This document shows, one piece after another, positions 34,724 through 43,622 of a stretch of 64,000 nt of DNA. Source of the DNA: Pararhizobium sp. YC-54 (GTDB taxonomy: Bacteria > Pseudomonadota > Alphaproteobacteria > Rhizobiales > Rhizobiaceae). Where the stretch lies: NCBI RefSeq assembly GCF_025847205.1, contig NZ_JAOYTH010000007.1:1-64000 (forward strand), in the 5' to 3' direction. Made by a program: the position numbers and the translations under genes. Numbering within the stretch: position 1 is the first letter of the stretch; every line of letters begins with the position of its first letter. The notes below the pieces were generated by a model that searched no databases, was not told the origin of the DNA, and worked only from the letters and a program-made list of their open reading frames with translations.

Positions 34724-35758
34724 ATGAGCCACGACCATGACCACAACCATGTGCATGATCACACCTGTTCGATGGCGACGAAATGCCAGATGTATCGGCC
34801 AAAGGCTACCGGCCTGTTCGACTACGCAGATCAATCTGCGACCGAGTGCATCAAACCAGGCCTGAAGATCAGGAACTGGATCGACGACATGATCCAGAAC
34901 CCCTTCAACGTGCAGAGGCTGACCGAGAAATCCTACCTTATCGGTGCGGCGGGATATAACGCCGTCATCCATGTCGGAAAGGAAGGCGTTCTCTTGATCA
35001 GCCCACAATCGGGCGACGCCACCACCCTCACACTGGATGGCATTCGAAGCATCACCGACCTTCCAATCACCGACGTCATCTATACGCACTACCATCTCGA
35101 TCACGTCGCAGGGATCACCTCCGTCATCGAGCAGACGCGGCAGAACAGCAAGGCCGAGCTCCGTATTCACGGGACCGATATGACGGCCCGGCGCATATCG
35201 AAATTCGGCGGCAAGGTTCCGCTTCCGAACCAGATCCTGCGCGGTCATGACGGCGAGTTCCTGTTCGAAGGAATGCCGATCCGGATCCGCACGCCGGAGG
35301 AAAACGGCCACTGCCCCGACAATGCGATTGTTGTTCTGCGCAGCGAAGGCATCACCCAATATGACGACATGCTGGAGCCGGAAGCACTCCCCTTCCCGCA
35401 TTTCGGGCCGGCAGAAAACCTCGTCGCCTATGAAGAGAACCTCCGGGAGCTGAAAACCTTCGACTGGCAGTTCATCAATTCAGGCCACGGGAACATCGGC
35501 TCACGCGCCGATGTCGATTTTTACATCCGTTATCTGGAGACCGTCCGCAATCACACAGGCACGATCATGGAACGGCTGTCGATGACCGATTTCATGGTAC
35601 CAACCTATTCTTACATGAGCGCATGGCGCAATTACATCGCCGCGGTCAGCGCCCTGGTTAAGGAAGAACTTCGGCCTACATACGGGCTCTATTACGGCTT
35701 TGAGGAAGTCGTCCCAACGCACGTCGAGATGGTCCTGAACAATCTCATCCTCTATTAA
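34724..35758 (+). CDS. MBL-fold metallo-hydrolase with His-rich N-terminus
   Basis: 344 residues. The first 25 residues hold a metal-binding tail (MSHDHDHNHVHDHTC). The MBL core carries THYHLDHVAG (HxHxDH), a further His/Asp site in YDDMLEPEALPFPHFG, and the late NSGHGNIGS. Family members hydrolyse lactones, thioesters, amides or sulfuric esters. A His-rich tail on an MBL enzyme is unusual and may buffer zinc. The ATG at 34724 has GGGGAATTCC upstream; a GTG at 34697 is in frame but inside the terminator. It precedes an SDR gene. Confidence 0.83.
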   Translation: MSHDHDHNHVHDHTCSMATKCQMYRPKATGLFDYADQSATECIKPGLKIRNWIDDMIQNPFNVQRLTEKSYLIGAAGYNAVIHVGKEGVLLISPQSGDATTLTLDGIRSITDLPITDVIYTHYHLDHVAGITSVIEQTRQNSKAELRIHGTDMTARRISKFGGKVPLPNQILRGHDGEFLFEGMPIRIRTPEENGHCPDNAIVVLRSEGITQYDDMLEPEALPFPHFGPAENLVAYEENLRELKTFDWQFINSGHGNIGSRADVDFYIRYLETVRNHTGTIMERLSMTDFMVPTYSYMSAWRNYIAAVSALVKEELRPTYGLYYGFEEVVPTHVEMVLNNLILY

Positions 35759-35776
35759 ACGGCCGGACAAAAAGCG

Positions 35777-36583
35777 ATGACATTACCTGAAGCAAGCGCC
35801 TTGGAACTCAACGGCAAGCGCGCGCTCGTGACGGGCGCCACGCAAGGTCTCGGTCGCGCGATCGCCGAGACCTTCGCGCGCGCCGGAGCGATCGTGGCCG
35901 TCCACGGCATCACCCTTGACGAGACGGAGGAGACCGTTTCCAACATTTCCGCTACCGGCGGCAGCGCATTCGGGGTCGAGGCCGACTTTCTCAAGACAGC
36001 TGAGATCGGCCCGATGGTGGAGGCTGCGGCGACCCGGATGGGCGGCATCGATATCGTGGTCAACAACGCTGGCATCGGCGCGGTCGCCGAGGTTGCCGCG
36101 ATGGACGAGGCGTTCTGGGATCGCATGATCGACATCGATCTGAAGGCGCCGTTTATCGTTACGCAAAAAGCACTCGCGCATATGAGCCGCGCGGGAGAGG
36201 GCGGACGTGTCATCTTCATATCGTCCACAGCTGCCAAGGCCGCCGAGGCAACCTTCGCCGCCTATTCGGCCGCCAAAGCCGGGATCCTGGCTTTTGCCCG
36301 CTGCCTGGCGGTCGAAGTCGGGCCAAGGGGCATTACCGTGAATGGTATTTGCCCTGGCTGGATAGACACGCCGTTATCGCGGGACCCGATCCATGAATGG
36401 GCCAAGGAAAAGGGTGTGCCTTTCGACCAATTGTGGCAGGAGACCATGGCCAATACGAACATGCTCAAACAGGTCCTCGAGCCACGCGATATCGCGGAGT
36501 GTGCGCTGTTCCTGGCAAGCGATCGGGGCCGGCATGTCACAGCTCAATCGATCAATGTCTGTGGTGGTCTCATCCATTACTGA
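35777..36583 (+). CDS. SDR-family oxidoreductase
   Basis: 268 residues. Cofactor motif VTGATQGLGRAIAETFA, NNAG in VVNNAGIGAVA, catalytic Ser in FISSTAAKAAE and Tyr/Lys in AAYSAAKAGI. AVHGITLDE at the second strand end lacks an acidic residue, which tends to favour NADP. The last gene of the rightward catabolic operon, 18 bp after the MBL gene, with a strong terminator behind it. It probably oxidises or reduces a hydroxyl/ketone intermediate. Confidence 0.86.
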   Translation: MTLPEASALELNGKRALVTGATQGLGRAIAETFARAGAIVAVHGITLDETEETVSNISATGGSAFGVEADFLKTAEIGPMVEAAATRMGGIDIVVNNAGIGAVAEVAAMDEAFWDRMIDIDLKAPFIVTQKALAHMSRAGEGGRVIFISSTAAKAAEATFAAYSAAKAGILAFARCLAVEVGPRGITVNGICPGWIDTPLSRDPIHEWAKEKGVPFDQLWQETMANTNMLKQVLEPRDIAECALFLASDRGRHVTAQSINVCGGLIHY

Positions 36584-36644
36584 CGAAAGCCGCTCGCTTG
36601 GCCGCAAGGCCGTTCAGCGCCCTCCCAAGCTTGATCGATATCCC

Positions 36645-36679
36645 AGCCCCGGTGCGAGCAGGCACCGGGGCTGTTTATT
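36645..36679 (+). terminator. Rho-independent terminator, end of the catabolic island
   Basis: Perfect 11-bp stem AGCCCCGGTGC / GCACCGGGGCT with a 6-nt loop, then GTTTATTT. Lies 61 bp after the SDR stop codon and before the convergent GNAT gene. Confidence 0.85.
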
Positions 36680-36703
36680 TAGCTTTTTGACAGGGATCCG
36701 GAC

Positions 36704-37225
36704 TTAAGAAGCCTGGGACTGCCATTCATGCCGCAGCAGGCCCATGATGGCGGTATCCCACCGCTCGCCACTAACCAGCGTAGAAGACCGGCGAACGCCT
36801 TCGGTCTTGAAGCCGAGCCGCTCGTAGCATCGAATGGCCGGTTTGTTCCAAGCGTAGACGTTGAGTTCGAGCCTTTCGATTTCAGGTCGGGCAAACGCCT
36901 CCTGAAGAACAGGGCGCAGCATTGGGCCAGCCAATCCGCGACCGCGGGCACGAGGCGCTATCGCTACGCGAGCAAGCAGGGCATTTCCGTTGCGCCAGTC
37001 AAAGCCAAGCTGCGCATGGCCGACGAAGGTTCCGTCGTGTTGCGCCATCCAGCTCAGTCGATCCGGCGGTACCGTATCGGCTTCGGCCAGCATAGCCCGG
37101 AGCTGCTCGTCCGTCAGGGGAAACGAAAGAAGAGGACCACCCCACTGCACCACGTCCGCCTGGCTCGCAAACCAGTTGGAGAGGACTGTAAAGTGCTCCA
37201 ACGTGAAGGGAACCAACTGAGGCAT
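36704..37225 (-). CDS. GNAT-family N-acetyltransferase (RimJ/RimL-like)
   Basis: 173 residues. Acetyl-CoA binding site VAIAPRARGRGLAGPMLRPVL near residue 90 and the C-terminal NKPAIRCYERLGFKTEGVRR are diagnostic for the RimL branch, which acetylates protein N-termini, antibiotics or small amines. Monocistronic. No link to the flanking pathways is evident. The start at 37225 is preceded by a weak ribosome site. Confidence 0.83.
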   Translation of the reverse strand: MPQLVPFTLEHFTVLSNWFASQADVVQWGGPLLSFPLTDEQLRAMLAEADTVPPDRLSWMAQHDGTFVGHAQLGFDWRNGNALLARVAIAPRARGRGLAGPMLRPVLQEAFARPEIERLELNVYAWNKPAIRCYERLGFKTEGVRRSSTLVSGERWDTAIMGLLRHEWQSQAS

Positions 37226-37325
37226 GACGCGACCATAGCCGATTATCGCCGGGTCGCCAAATCCACCTCACAACCACAACGAATGAGCCGCGCCAGCGCC
37301 ACGCCTTGCTGATTGGATTTAAACC

Positions 37326-38546
37326 CTAGCAAAACGCCTGAAGACCCGTGATTGCGCGTCCCAGGATCAGCGCATGGACGTCATGGGTCCCTTCATAGGT
37401 ATTGACGGTTTCCAGATTGACCATGTGGCGCATGACCTGAAATTCCTCTGAGATTCCGTTGCCGCCATGCATGTCCCGCGCCCAACGCGCAATGTCGAGC
37501 GCCTTCCCACAATTGTTGCGCTTGGCGAGCGAGATCATCTCCGGTGCGGCATTCGCGCAATCGAGAAGACGGCCAACCTGAAGGCTTGCCTGCAGGCCGA
37601 GGCTTATCTCGGTCATCATGTTGGCCATCTTGAGCTGATAAATTTGTGTCTGTGCGAGCGGCCGACCAAACTGCTTGCGGTCAAGTCCGTACTGACGGGC
37701 AGCGGAAAGGCAGAATTCGGCAGCACCCAGAACGCCCCAGCTTATCCCGTAGCGCGCGCGGTTCAGGCAGCCGAAGGGCCCCTTCAACCCTTCGACGTAG
37801 GGGAGCAGGGCGTCTTCTCCGACCGCTACATCGTCCATGACGATTTCCCCGGTAATCGATGCACGAAGCGACAACTTGCCCGCAATTTTGGGCGCCGACA
37901 GGCCTTTTGCCCCTTTCTCGAGAATGAAGCCGCGTATTTTGCCGCCATGCGCTTCGGACTTTGCCCATATGATAAAGACGTCAGCAATCGGACTGTTTGA
38001 GATCCACATCTTGCTGCCGCGCAACAGGTAGCCGTCTTTCGTCTTCTTTGCTATCGTGCGCATGCCGCCAGGGTCGGAACCAGCGTCCGGTTCCGTCAAG
38101 CCGAAACAGCCGATGAATTCACCCGAGGCGAGTTTCGGAAGATATTTCTGGCGCTGTTTTTCCGTTCCGTAGGCGTAGATCGGGTACATGACCAGGCTTG
38201 ATTGGACGGACATCATCGAACGATATCCGGAATCGACCCGTTCGATCTCGCGAGCCACGAGGCCATAGGCAACATAGGACGCACCCGCGCCGCCATATTC
38301 TTCGGGCACCGTGACACCGAGCAGCCCCATCTCGCCCATTTCCCGAAAAATCGACGGGTCGGTTTCTTCCTCGGCAAAGGCATGAATAATCCGCGGCTGA
38401 AGCTTTTCCTGGGCGTAGGCATGCGCGGCGTCGCGGATCGCGCGTTCGTCTTCCGACAATTGGTCTTCAAGGCGAAAAGCATCTTGCCAGTCGAAATTCG
38501 CCAGTTCCGGGGCGTCCTTGGCTTTGAGAAGCGGGCGCTCAGTCAT
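37326..38546 (-). CDS. gcdH: Glutaryl-CoA dehydrogenase
   Basis: 406-residue FAD enzyme that oxidises and decarboxylates glutaryl-CoA to crotonyl-CoA. The FAD/substrate loop is [16 protein letters not shown], and the catalytic Glu is in [21 protein letters not shown] (split: [16 protein letters not shown]), which is the hallmark of this group among acyl-CoA dehydrogenases. [11 protein letters not shown] is also typical. The catalytic glutamate and the arginine of the family are in place. In this locus it fits the end of the anthranilate route: ring-opened C7 dicarboxylate to glutaryl-CoA to crotonyl-CoA. It has its own 177-bp upstream region with a perfect palindrome. Confidence 0.88.
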   Translation of the reverse strand: MTERPLLKAKDAPELANFDWQDAFRLEDQLSEDERAIRDAAHAYAQEKLQPRIIHAFAEEETDPSIFREMGEMGLLGVTVPEEYGGAGASYVAYGLVAREIERVDSGYRSMMSVQSSLVMYPIYAYGTEKQRQKYLPKLASGEFIGCFGLTEPDAGSDPGGMRTIAKKTKDGYLLRGSKMWISNSPIADVFIIWAKSEAHGGKIRGFILEKGAKGLSAPKIAGKLSLRASITGEIVMDDVAVGEDALLPYVEGLKGPFGCLNRARYGISWGVLGAAEFCLSAARQYGLDRKQFGRPLAQTQIYQLKMANMMTEISLGLQASLQVGRLLDCANAAPEMISLAKRNNCGKALDIARWARDMHGGNGISEEFQVMRHMVNLETVNTYEGTHDVHALILGRAITGLQAFC

Positions 38547-38598
38547 CTTTTTCTCCAGTATGGGTTAGGGCGATCATTCGTCGCGCCGCTTCGAGCGG

Positions 38599-38613
38599 GG
38601 ATCACGGTGATCC
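38599..38613. promoter_or_regulatory. Perfect palindrome upstream of gcdH
   Basis: GGATCAC-G-GTGATCC, 53 bp upstream of the gcdH start codon and in the 177-bp gap behind the ligase gene. Size and symmetry fit a GntR- or MarR-type operator. It differs from the ATTTCAAGCTTAAA element of the main cluster, so a separate regulator would be expected. Confidence 0.35.
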
Positions 38614-38723
38614 GTTGGGGATTGAATCGGGAAAGGTGCGAGGCATCACGATAAAGGAGTGATGAGACCGATTGCCGGCGCTCCCCACGAATGTGGACGG
38701 GTCAATCATGCGCTTCCCCTCAA

Positions 38724-40346
38724 TCACGAGACGTCATTGCGCAGCTGAAAGCGTTGGATTTTGCCGGTCTGGGTCTTCGGCAGGGCCTCCACGAAACGCA
38801 CCCTTCGCGGATATTTGTACGGCGCGATCTCGGCCTTGACGTGATCCTGCAGCCGCTTGACCATGTCGGCATCTCCGACATATCCGTCAACCAGAACAAC
38901 ATGAGCCTCAACGATCTGACCGCGTTCGGCATCGGCCACGCCCACGACCGCGCATTCGAGCACGGCCGGGTGTGACAGCAAGGCGGCCTCCACCTCCGGT
39001 CCGGCAATGTTGTAGCCGGAAGAGACAATCATGTCGTCAGTGCGAGCAGCGAAATGGAAATAGCCATCGGCGTCCTGCCAGAATGCATCCCCGGTCAGGT
39101 TCCAGCCATCGCGGACGTATTTTTCCTGGCGCTCGTCATCAAGGTAGCGGCAGCCGGTCGGGCCTCGCACGGCCAATCGCCCGATCTCACCCCTCGCCAC
39201 CTCGCTCATTGTCTCATCGACGATGATCGCCTCGTAGCCGGTCACAGGTTTTCCCGTGCAGTCCGGACGATGGTCCGTGAAGCGGTTTGAAATGAAGATA
39301 TGCAACATTTCCGTCGCGCCTATGCCATCGAGCATCGGTTTTCCGGTCTTCGCCATCCATTCCGTGTAAACTGGCGCCGGCAAGGTCTCGCCCGCGCTCA
39401 CGGCGGCGCGAAGCGATGACAGGTCGGCACCCTCATCCATAGCCTTCAACATCATGCGATAGGCCGTTGGCGCCGTGAAGCACACAGTTGCCTTGTGCTC
39501 CTGGATGATCTCGATCATGTTTGGCGGGCTGGCCTGCTCTAAAAGTGCTGCGGCGGCGCCGAACCGCAAGGGAAAGATTGCAAGACCACCAAGACCAAAC
39601 GTAAACGCAAGCGGCGGGCTCCCGACAAAGACATCGTCAGGCGTTACATCGAGAATTTCACGGCCGTAACCATCGGCAATGACGAGCAAGTCTCGATGAA
39701 AATGCATCGTCGCCTTGGGCTCGCCTGTCGTGCCGGAGGTGAACCCGAGCAGAGCAACGTCGTCGCGCCCGGTCTGAACCGTGTTGAAGCGAACGGACTT
39801 CTTCAATGCGACACGGTCGAGGTCGGCATCGTGGTTGGCGCTACCGTCGAAGCCGATCACGGTATGTAGGTAGGCGCTGGACGACTTGCTGGTAGCAAGA
39901 TCCTCCATAAGACGGGTATCGCACAGGGCATGGGTGATTTGTGCCTTGTCGATGATTTTCGAGAGTTCGCCAGGTCGCAACATCGGCATCGTGTTGACCA
40001 CCACGGCACCGGCCTTGGTGGCCGCCAACCAGCAGGCCACCATCGCCGGATTGTTTGCCGATCTGATCAAGATCCTGTTACCAGGCCTCAGTCCGTAGTC
40101 TTCCACGAGCGCGTTCGCGATACGGTTGGTCCAGTCGGTTAATTCCTTGTAGGTTCGAATTCGACCGTTGCCGATCAGGGCGATATGATCCCCAAAGCCC
40201 ATCTCGACCATGTGGTCGCTGAGTTCCCACCCGGCGTTCAGCCATTCCGGATAGGCAAACCCGGCCGGTTTCATGACGGGCCAGGCATCCAGGGGCGGCA
40301 ATCGATCACGGGTAAAACTGTCGGTATGTCCGGTCGGTCCAAGCAT
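38724..40346 (-). CDS. 2-aminobenzoate-CoA ligase-like aryl-CoA synthetase
   Basis: About 540 residues of the AMP-forming ligase superfamily. The phosphate loop is LLGFTSGTTGEPKATMH, adenine site DGIGATEMLHIF, hinge/catalytic YFHFAARTDDMIVSSGYNIAGPEVE (split: RTDDMIVSSGYNIAG), and the final lysine in PKTQTGKIQRFQL. It belongs to the benzoate/2-aminobenzoate-CoA ligase branch. Together with the fused monooxygenase/reductase in the same operon this argues for anthranilate as substrate; benzoate or salicylate cannot be ruled out from sequence alone. The ATG at 40346 has AAGGGGAGAGAG before it. It is the last gene of the leftward cluster. Confidence 0.85.
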   Translation of the reverse strand: MLGPTGHTDSFTRDRLPPLDAWPVMKPAGFAYPEWLNAGWELSDHMVEMGFGDHIALIGNGRIRTYKELTDWTNRIANALVEDYGLRPGNRILIRSANNPAMVACWLAATKAGAVVVNTMPMLRPGELSKIIDKAQITHALCDTRLMEDLATSKSSSAYLHTVIGFDGSANHDADLDRVALKKSVRFNTVQTGRDDVALLGFTSGTTGEPKATMHFHRDLLVIADGYGREILDVTPDDVFVGSPPLAFTFGLGGLAIFPLRFGAAAALLEQASPPNMIEIIQEHKATVCFTAPTAYRMMLKAMDEGADLSSLRAAVSAGETLPAPVYTEWMAKTGKPMLDGIGATEMLHIFISNRFTDHRPDCTGKPVTGYEAIIVDETMSEVARGEIGRLAVRGPTGCRYLDDERQEKYVRDGWNLTGDAFWQDADGYFHFAARTDDMIVSSGYNIAGPEVEAALLSHPAVLECAVVGVADAERGQIVEAHVVLVDGYVGDADMVKRLQDHVKAEIAPYKYPRRVRFVEALPKTQTGKIQRFQLRNDVS

Positions 40347-40395
40347 CTCTCTCCCCTTCTGCTCGTCCAAGTCTGTTGCCTGCGGTGTCTGGCGC

Positions 40396-40794
40396 TCAGT
40401 CCGAGACGACAGCGGTCGCCTCGATCTCGACCTTGGCGCGATCCTCCATCAGCGCGCTCACCTCCACGACCGCCATCGCCGGGTAATGCCTGCCGATCAC
40501 GTCCTTGTAGACGCGTCCAAGCGCCTTGAGATCCGCGAGATATTCAGCCTTGCTGGTCACATACCAGGTCAGCCGGACGAGATGCTGAGGGCCTGCACCA
40601 CCTTCCGCCAGAACTGCCACAATGTTGCGCAGTGTCTGTTCGACCTGCGCTATGAAATCGTCCGTTTCGAATTGGCACTGACTGTTCCAGCCGATCATCC
40701 CACCTGTATAAATCGTACGTCCCTGTGCAAGGACGCCGTTGGAGTAGCCTTTGGCGGCGACCCATCCCTCGGGATGCAAAGTCTTGTGCGTCAT
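40396..40794 (-). CDS. RidA/Rid-family protein (no Arg105)
   Basis: 132 residues, trimeric Rid fold (SNGVLAQGRTIYTGGMIGWN, QVEQTLRNIVAVLAEGG, KVEIEATAVVSD). Canonical RidA enzymes hydrolyse 2-imino/enamine intermediates with an Arg in PAR-S; here the segment reads HYPAMAVVEV, so that Arg is Met. It belongs to one of the Rid subfamilies without demonstrated imine deaminase activity. The anthranilate route needs removal of an enamine nitrogen, and this is the only candidate in the cluster. The stop of the thioesterase gene overlaps its ATG, so the two are coupled. Confidence 0.82.
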   Translation of the reverse strand: MTHKTLHPEGWVAAKGYSNGVLAQGRTIYTGGMIGWNSQCQFETDDFIAQVEQTLRNIVAVLAEGGAGPQHLVRLTWYVTSKAEYLADLKALGRVYKDVIGRHYPAMAVVEVSALMEDRAKVEIEATAVVSD

Positions 40795-41198
40795 TTTATC
40801 TCCATGAATTCCGAAATGTGATTGAGAGCGGACTGCGACCAAGGCTGTGGACGCCCTGTCGCGGAAACGTAGACAAGTGTGAGCGTGGCACTGAGCCGGC
40901 TCTCGTCATTGCAGGTGGCGTCCAGGGCGAGATCGAGCGCCGACGTGCCAATGCGTTTTACGCTCAGCTGCCAATCAAGACCGTCGCCGAGCCTCGAAGG
41001 CGCATGAAAGTTGGTTTCGATGCGTGCCGTTGGCACGCCCTCACGACGCGCCATCATGTCCTCAAATGGACGTCTCACGATGTCGCGAAAAAAGTTCTCG
41101 ACAACCGAGTTGCACATCTCGAAATAGCGCGGGTAGAAGACGATGCCTGCGGGGTCGCAATGATTGAACTCCACGCGGATAGATCGGCGATAAATCAT
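40791..41198 (-). CDS. Hot-dog-fold acyl-CoA thioesterase (4-hydroxybenzoyl-CoA thioesterase family)
   Basis: 135 residues. The active-site signature EFNHCDPAGIVFYPRYFE (Asp as catalytic residue) is textbook for the 4-HBT family that hydrolyses aryl- or acyl-CoA thioesters. In an aryl-CoA pathway it may release CoA from dead-end intermediates. It overlaps its neighbours by four bases on both sides (ATGA type), so it is translationally coupled between the acyl-CoA dehydrogenase and the Rid gene. Confidence 0.87.
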   Translation of the reverse strand: MIYRRSIRVEFNHCDPAGIVFYPRYFEMCNSVVENFFRDIVRRPFEDMMARREGVPTARIETNFHAPSRLGDGLDWQLSVKRIGTSALDLALDATCNDESRLSATLTLVYVSATGRPQPWSQSALNHISEFMEIK

Positions 41199-42328
41199 AG
41201 CAAGCTCCGTGCGATCACGAGCCGCTGGACATCGCTTGCGCCTTCGTAAATCCGTAACGCCCTGACGTCCCGGTAGAGCGCTTCGACGGTGAAGCCCTGG
41301 CGGACCCCGTCGCCGCCGTGGAGCTGCAGCGCCATGTCGATGACTTCCTGCGCGGCTTCGGTCGCATAAAGCTTCGCCATCGCCGCTTCCCGCGAGATCC
41401 GGGCAGCGCCCATATCCTTTGCCCAGGCTGCGCGATAAATGAGCAGCGCGGCGGCATCGACCTTCAGCGCCATGTCCGCGATATGACCCTGCACCATCTG
41501 CAAGGACGCCAGCGGCTCCCCTTGGATCCGGCGAGTTCGGGTTCGCTCAAGCGCCTCGTCCAGTGCGCGTCGCGCCATGCCAAGGGCCGCAGCGCCGACT
41601 GTCGGCCGGAACACGTCAAGCACCGCCATGGCAAGCTTGAACCCCTCCCCGCTCTTGCCGATCAGAGCACTATCCGGGAGAAACACACGGTCCAGCTTTA
41701 ACGATGTCAATGGGTGGGGTGCGATCACCTCTATGCGTTCGCTTGACGTAAGCCCGTGCGCGTCCGCCGGCATGAGAAAAGCCGAAATCCCGCGTGCCCC
41801 CGGCGCCTCGCCGGTGCGGGCGAAAATGACGAAAATATCGGCAATGGCGCCGTTGGAGATAAAGGTTTTGTCGCCGGAAAGGCTCCAGCCACCTTCAACC
41901 CTCTCGGCGATGGTCGAAAGATTGGCGACGTCAGAGCCCGATCCCGGCTCCGTCAACGCAAAGGCCGCAATAGCCCTGCCTGACCGTGTTTTCTCGAGCC
42001 AGACGCGCTGGCTGTGCGTGCCAAAAAAGGAGACCGCACCCATGCCAAGCCCCTGCATGGCGAAAGAAAAATCCGCCAGCGGATCATGCCGGGCAAGTGT
42101 TTCGCGAACAAGGCACAGCGTCCTGACATCGAGCTTCCCGGCCTCATCTGAGCCGGTGTGCTTCAGGAAGCCGGCATTGCCCAACGAGTCGACGAGCGCC
42201 CTGCAAGCCACGTCGACATCCGAATGGTCCACCGGAAGGTTTTGTCGGGCCCATTCGTCGACCGCCAAGGCCACATCGCGATGCCGCTCGTCAAAAAAGG
42301 GCCAGTTCAGAAAACTCGTGTCGCTCAT
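41195..42328 (-). CDS. Acyl-CoA dehydrogenase
   Basis: 377 residues. FAD loop FALTEPGSGSDVANLS, second motif GDKTFISNGAIAD, and the C-terminal catalytic Glu in RIYEGASDVQRLVIAR, all as in the medium/short-chain group. Cofactor residues look intact. In the 2-aminobenzoyl-CoA route a dehydrogenation of a ring or side-chain acyl-CoA is needed after ring reduction; this is the candidate, distinct from the glutaryl-CoA enzyme at 37.3 kb. It overlaps the thioesterase gene by four bases and lies 47 bp after the enoyl-CoA hydratase-like gene. Confidence 0.87.
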   Translation of the reverse strand: MSDTSFLNWPFFDERHRDVALAVDEWARQNLPVDHSDVDVACRALVDSLGNAGFLKHTGSDEAGKLDVRTLCLVRETLARHDPLADFSFAMQGLGMGAVSFFGTHSQRVWLEKTRSGRAIAAFALTEPGSGSDVANLSTIAERVEGGWSLSGDKTFISNGAIADIFVIFARTGEAPGARGISAFLMPADAHGLTSSERIEVIAPHPLTSLKLDRVFLPDSALIGKSGEGFKLAMAVLDVFRPTVGAAALGMARRALDEALERTRTRRIQGEPLASLQMVQGHIADMALKVDAAALLIYRAAWAKDMGAARISREAAMAKLYATEAAQEVIDMALQLHGGDGVRQGFTVEALYRDVRALRIYEGASDVQRLVIARSLL

Positions 42329-42375
42329 CTCTCGCTCTCCCTAAAAAGGGGCATTCAGCCTTGCACGGACCGCGA

Positions 42376-43188
42376 TCAGTTGCCCATGAACACGGGCTTC
42401 TCCTTGGCAACGAAAGCATGGTAGGCGCGCTCGAAATCCCTGGTCTGCATGCAGATCGCCTGGGCTTGCGCCTCGGCCTCGATTGCTTGCTCCAGGCCCA
42501 TGTTCCATTCCTGCAGCAATTGGGTTTTGGTCATGGAATGTGCGAATGTCGGGCCCGCCGCGATCCGGGCAGCCATTTTCATCGTTTCAACCTCGAGAAC
42601 ATCCGCGCCGTAAAGTGCGTTCCAGAAACCCCAGCGTTCACCCTCGGCCGCGCTCATGGAGCGACCGGTGTAGAGGAGTTCCGAGGCACGTCCCTGCCCG
42701 ATGATCCGCGGGAGCATGGCGCAAGCGCCCATGTCGCAGCCTGCAAGACCGACACGCGTGAACAGGAATGCGCATTGTGCGTTGGGCGCCGCAAACCTAA
42801 TGTCAGACGCCATTGCGATGATTGCGCCCGCCCCGACGCATACGCCCTCGACAGCGGCAATAATTGGCTTGCCGCAGCCGATCATCGCCTTGACGAGATC
42901 GCCTGTCATGCGCGTGAAGGCGAGCAACGCCTTCATATCCATCGCAACGAGGGGACCGATGATCTCGTGGACGTCGCCACCCGAGCAGAAGTTTCCGCCA
43001 TTCGACGCGAAGACCACGACATCCACGTCGGTTGCGTAAGGCAGGGCACGAAAGAGGTCGCGCAGCTCCGCATAGCTGTCGAAGGTCAGTGGGTTCTTGC
43101 GCTCCGGTCTGGAGAGGCGGATTGTTCCAACACGGTCATCGACATCCCAAGCGAAATGCTGTGTCGACAAATCAGTGAGTTTTGTCAC
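42376..43188 (-). CDS. Crotonase-family protein lacking both hydratase glutamates
   Basis: 270 residues from a GTG overlapping the MarR stop codon (GTGA). Oxyanion motifs are clear ([26 protein letters not shown]), so acyl-CoA binding is expected. The two acid/base glutamates of enoyl-CoA hydratase are absent: the usual G-C-E-L is GAII and the usual P-E is TR in [12 protein letters not shown]. Other crotonases with replaced glutamates do ring-opening or retro-Claisen hydrolysis, isomerisation or dehalogenation. A role in cleaving the cyclohexane ring of the anthranilate intermediate is therefore a fair guess. Confidence 0.85.
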   Translation of the reverse strand: MTKLTDLSTQHFAWDVDDRVGTIRLSRPERKNPLTFDSYAELRDLFRALPYATDVDVVVFASNGGNFCSGGDVHEIIGPLVAMDMKALLAFTRMTGDLVKAMIGCGKPIIAAVEGVCVGAGAIIAMASDIRFAAPNAQCAFLFTRVGLAGCDMGACAMLPRIIGQGRASELLYTGRSMSAAEGERWGFWNALYGADVLEVETMKMAARIAAGPTFAHSMTKTQLLQEWNMGLEQAIEAEAQAQAICMQTRDFERAYHAFVAKEKPVFMGN

Positions 43189-43622
43189 TTTGGACCTCCA
43201 ACACGTTTGAGGATGTCTGAGATCATGTCGACCTCCTCTGCCGACAGGCTTGAGAAAATCCGGTCGACCTCGCCCTCGTGCTGGGTGGCCAGTTCCTCGA
43301 AGAGGTGCAAACCCTCAATAGTGAGGCTGACAAAGGTCGTTCGGCGATCGGTCGACGACGGCGTTCGGCGCACGAGCCCGTCTGTTTCCAGTCGGTCGAC
43401 GACAGCGGTCGCATTGCCGTTCGAGACCAGAAGCATGCGAGAGAGCTCCGTCATGGTCAGGCCTTCGCGCCGTCGATACAGGGCTGCCATCACGTCAAAT
43501 CGCGGCAGCGTGGTGTCGTGCTTGACGCGCAGGAATTCGCGAAGTTCGCCTTCCGCCGCCCGCGTCGCGCGCAGGATCCGGATCCACATCTTCAAACGGC
43601 GTTTCGACAGAGGGTGGCTCAT
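43185..43622 (-). CDS. MarR-family transcriptional regulator
   Basis: 145 residues starting [17 protein letters not shown]. Winged [25 protein letters not shown] then [19 protein letters not shown], wing [19 protein letters not shown]. MarR proteins in aromatic-CoA clusters (such as BadR-type) are often released by the CoA thioester of the substrate. Coded within the ligase-monooxygenase operon, with ATGA overlap on the SDR side and GTGA on the crotonase side. Its probable operator is the inverted repeat at 46684-46713 between the two divergent halves of the cluster. Confidence 0.88.
   Translation of the reverse strand: MSHPLSKRRLKMWIRILRATRAAEGELREFLRVKHDTTLPRFDVMAALYRRREGLTMTELSRMLLVSNGNATAVVDRLETDGLVRRTPSSTDRRTTFVSLTIEGLHLFEELATQHEGEVDRIFSSLSAEEVDMISDILKRVGGPK

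Noticed and set aside
34193..35401. 402-codon minus-strand frame over the cupin and MBL genes
   Set aside because: The plus strand carries cupin and HxHxDH motifs with ribosome sites and a terminator; the minus frame has none of these.
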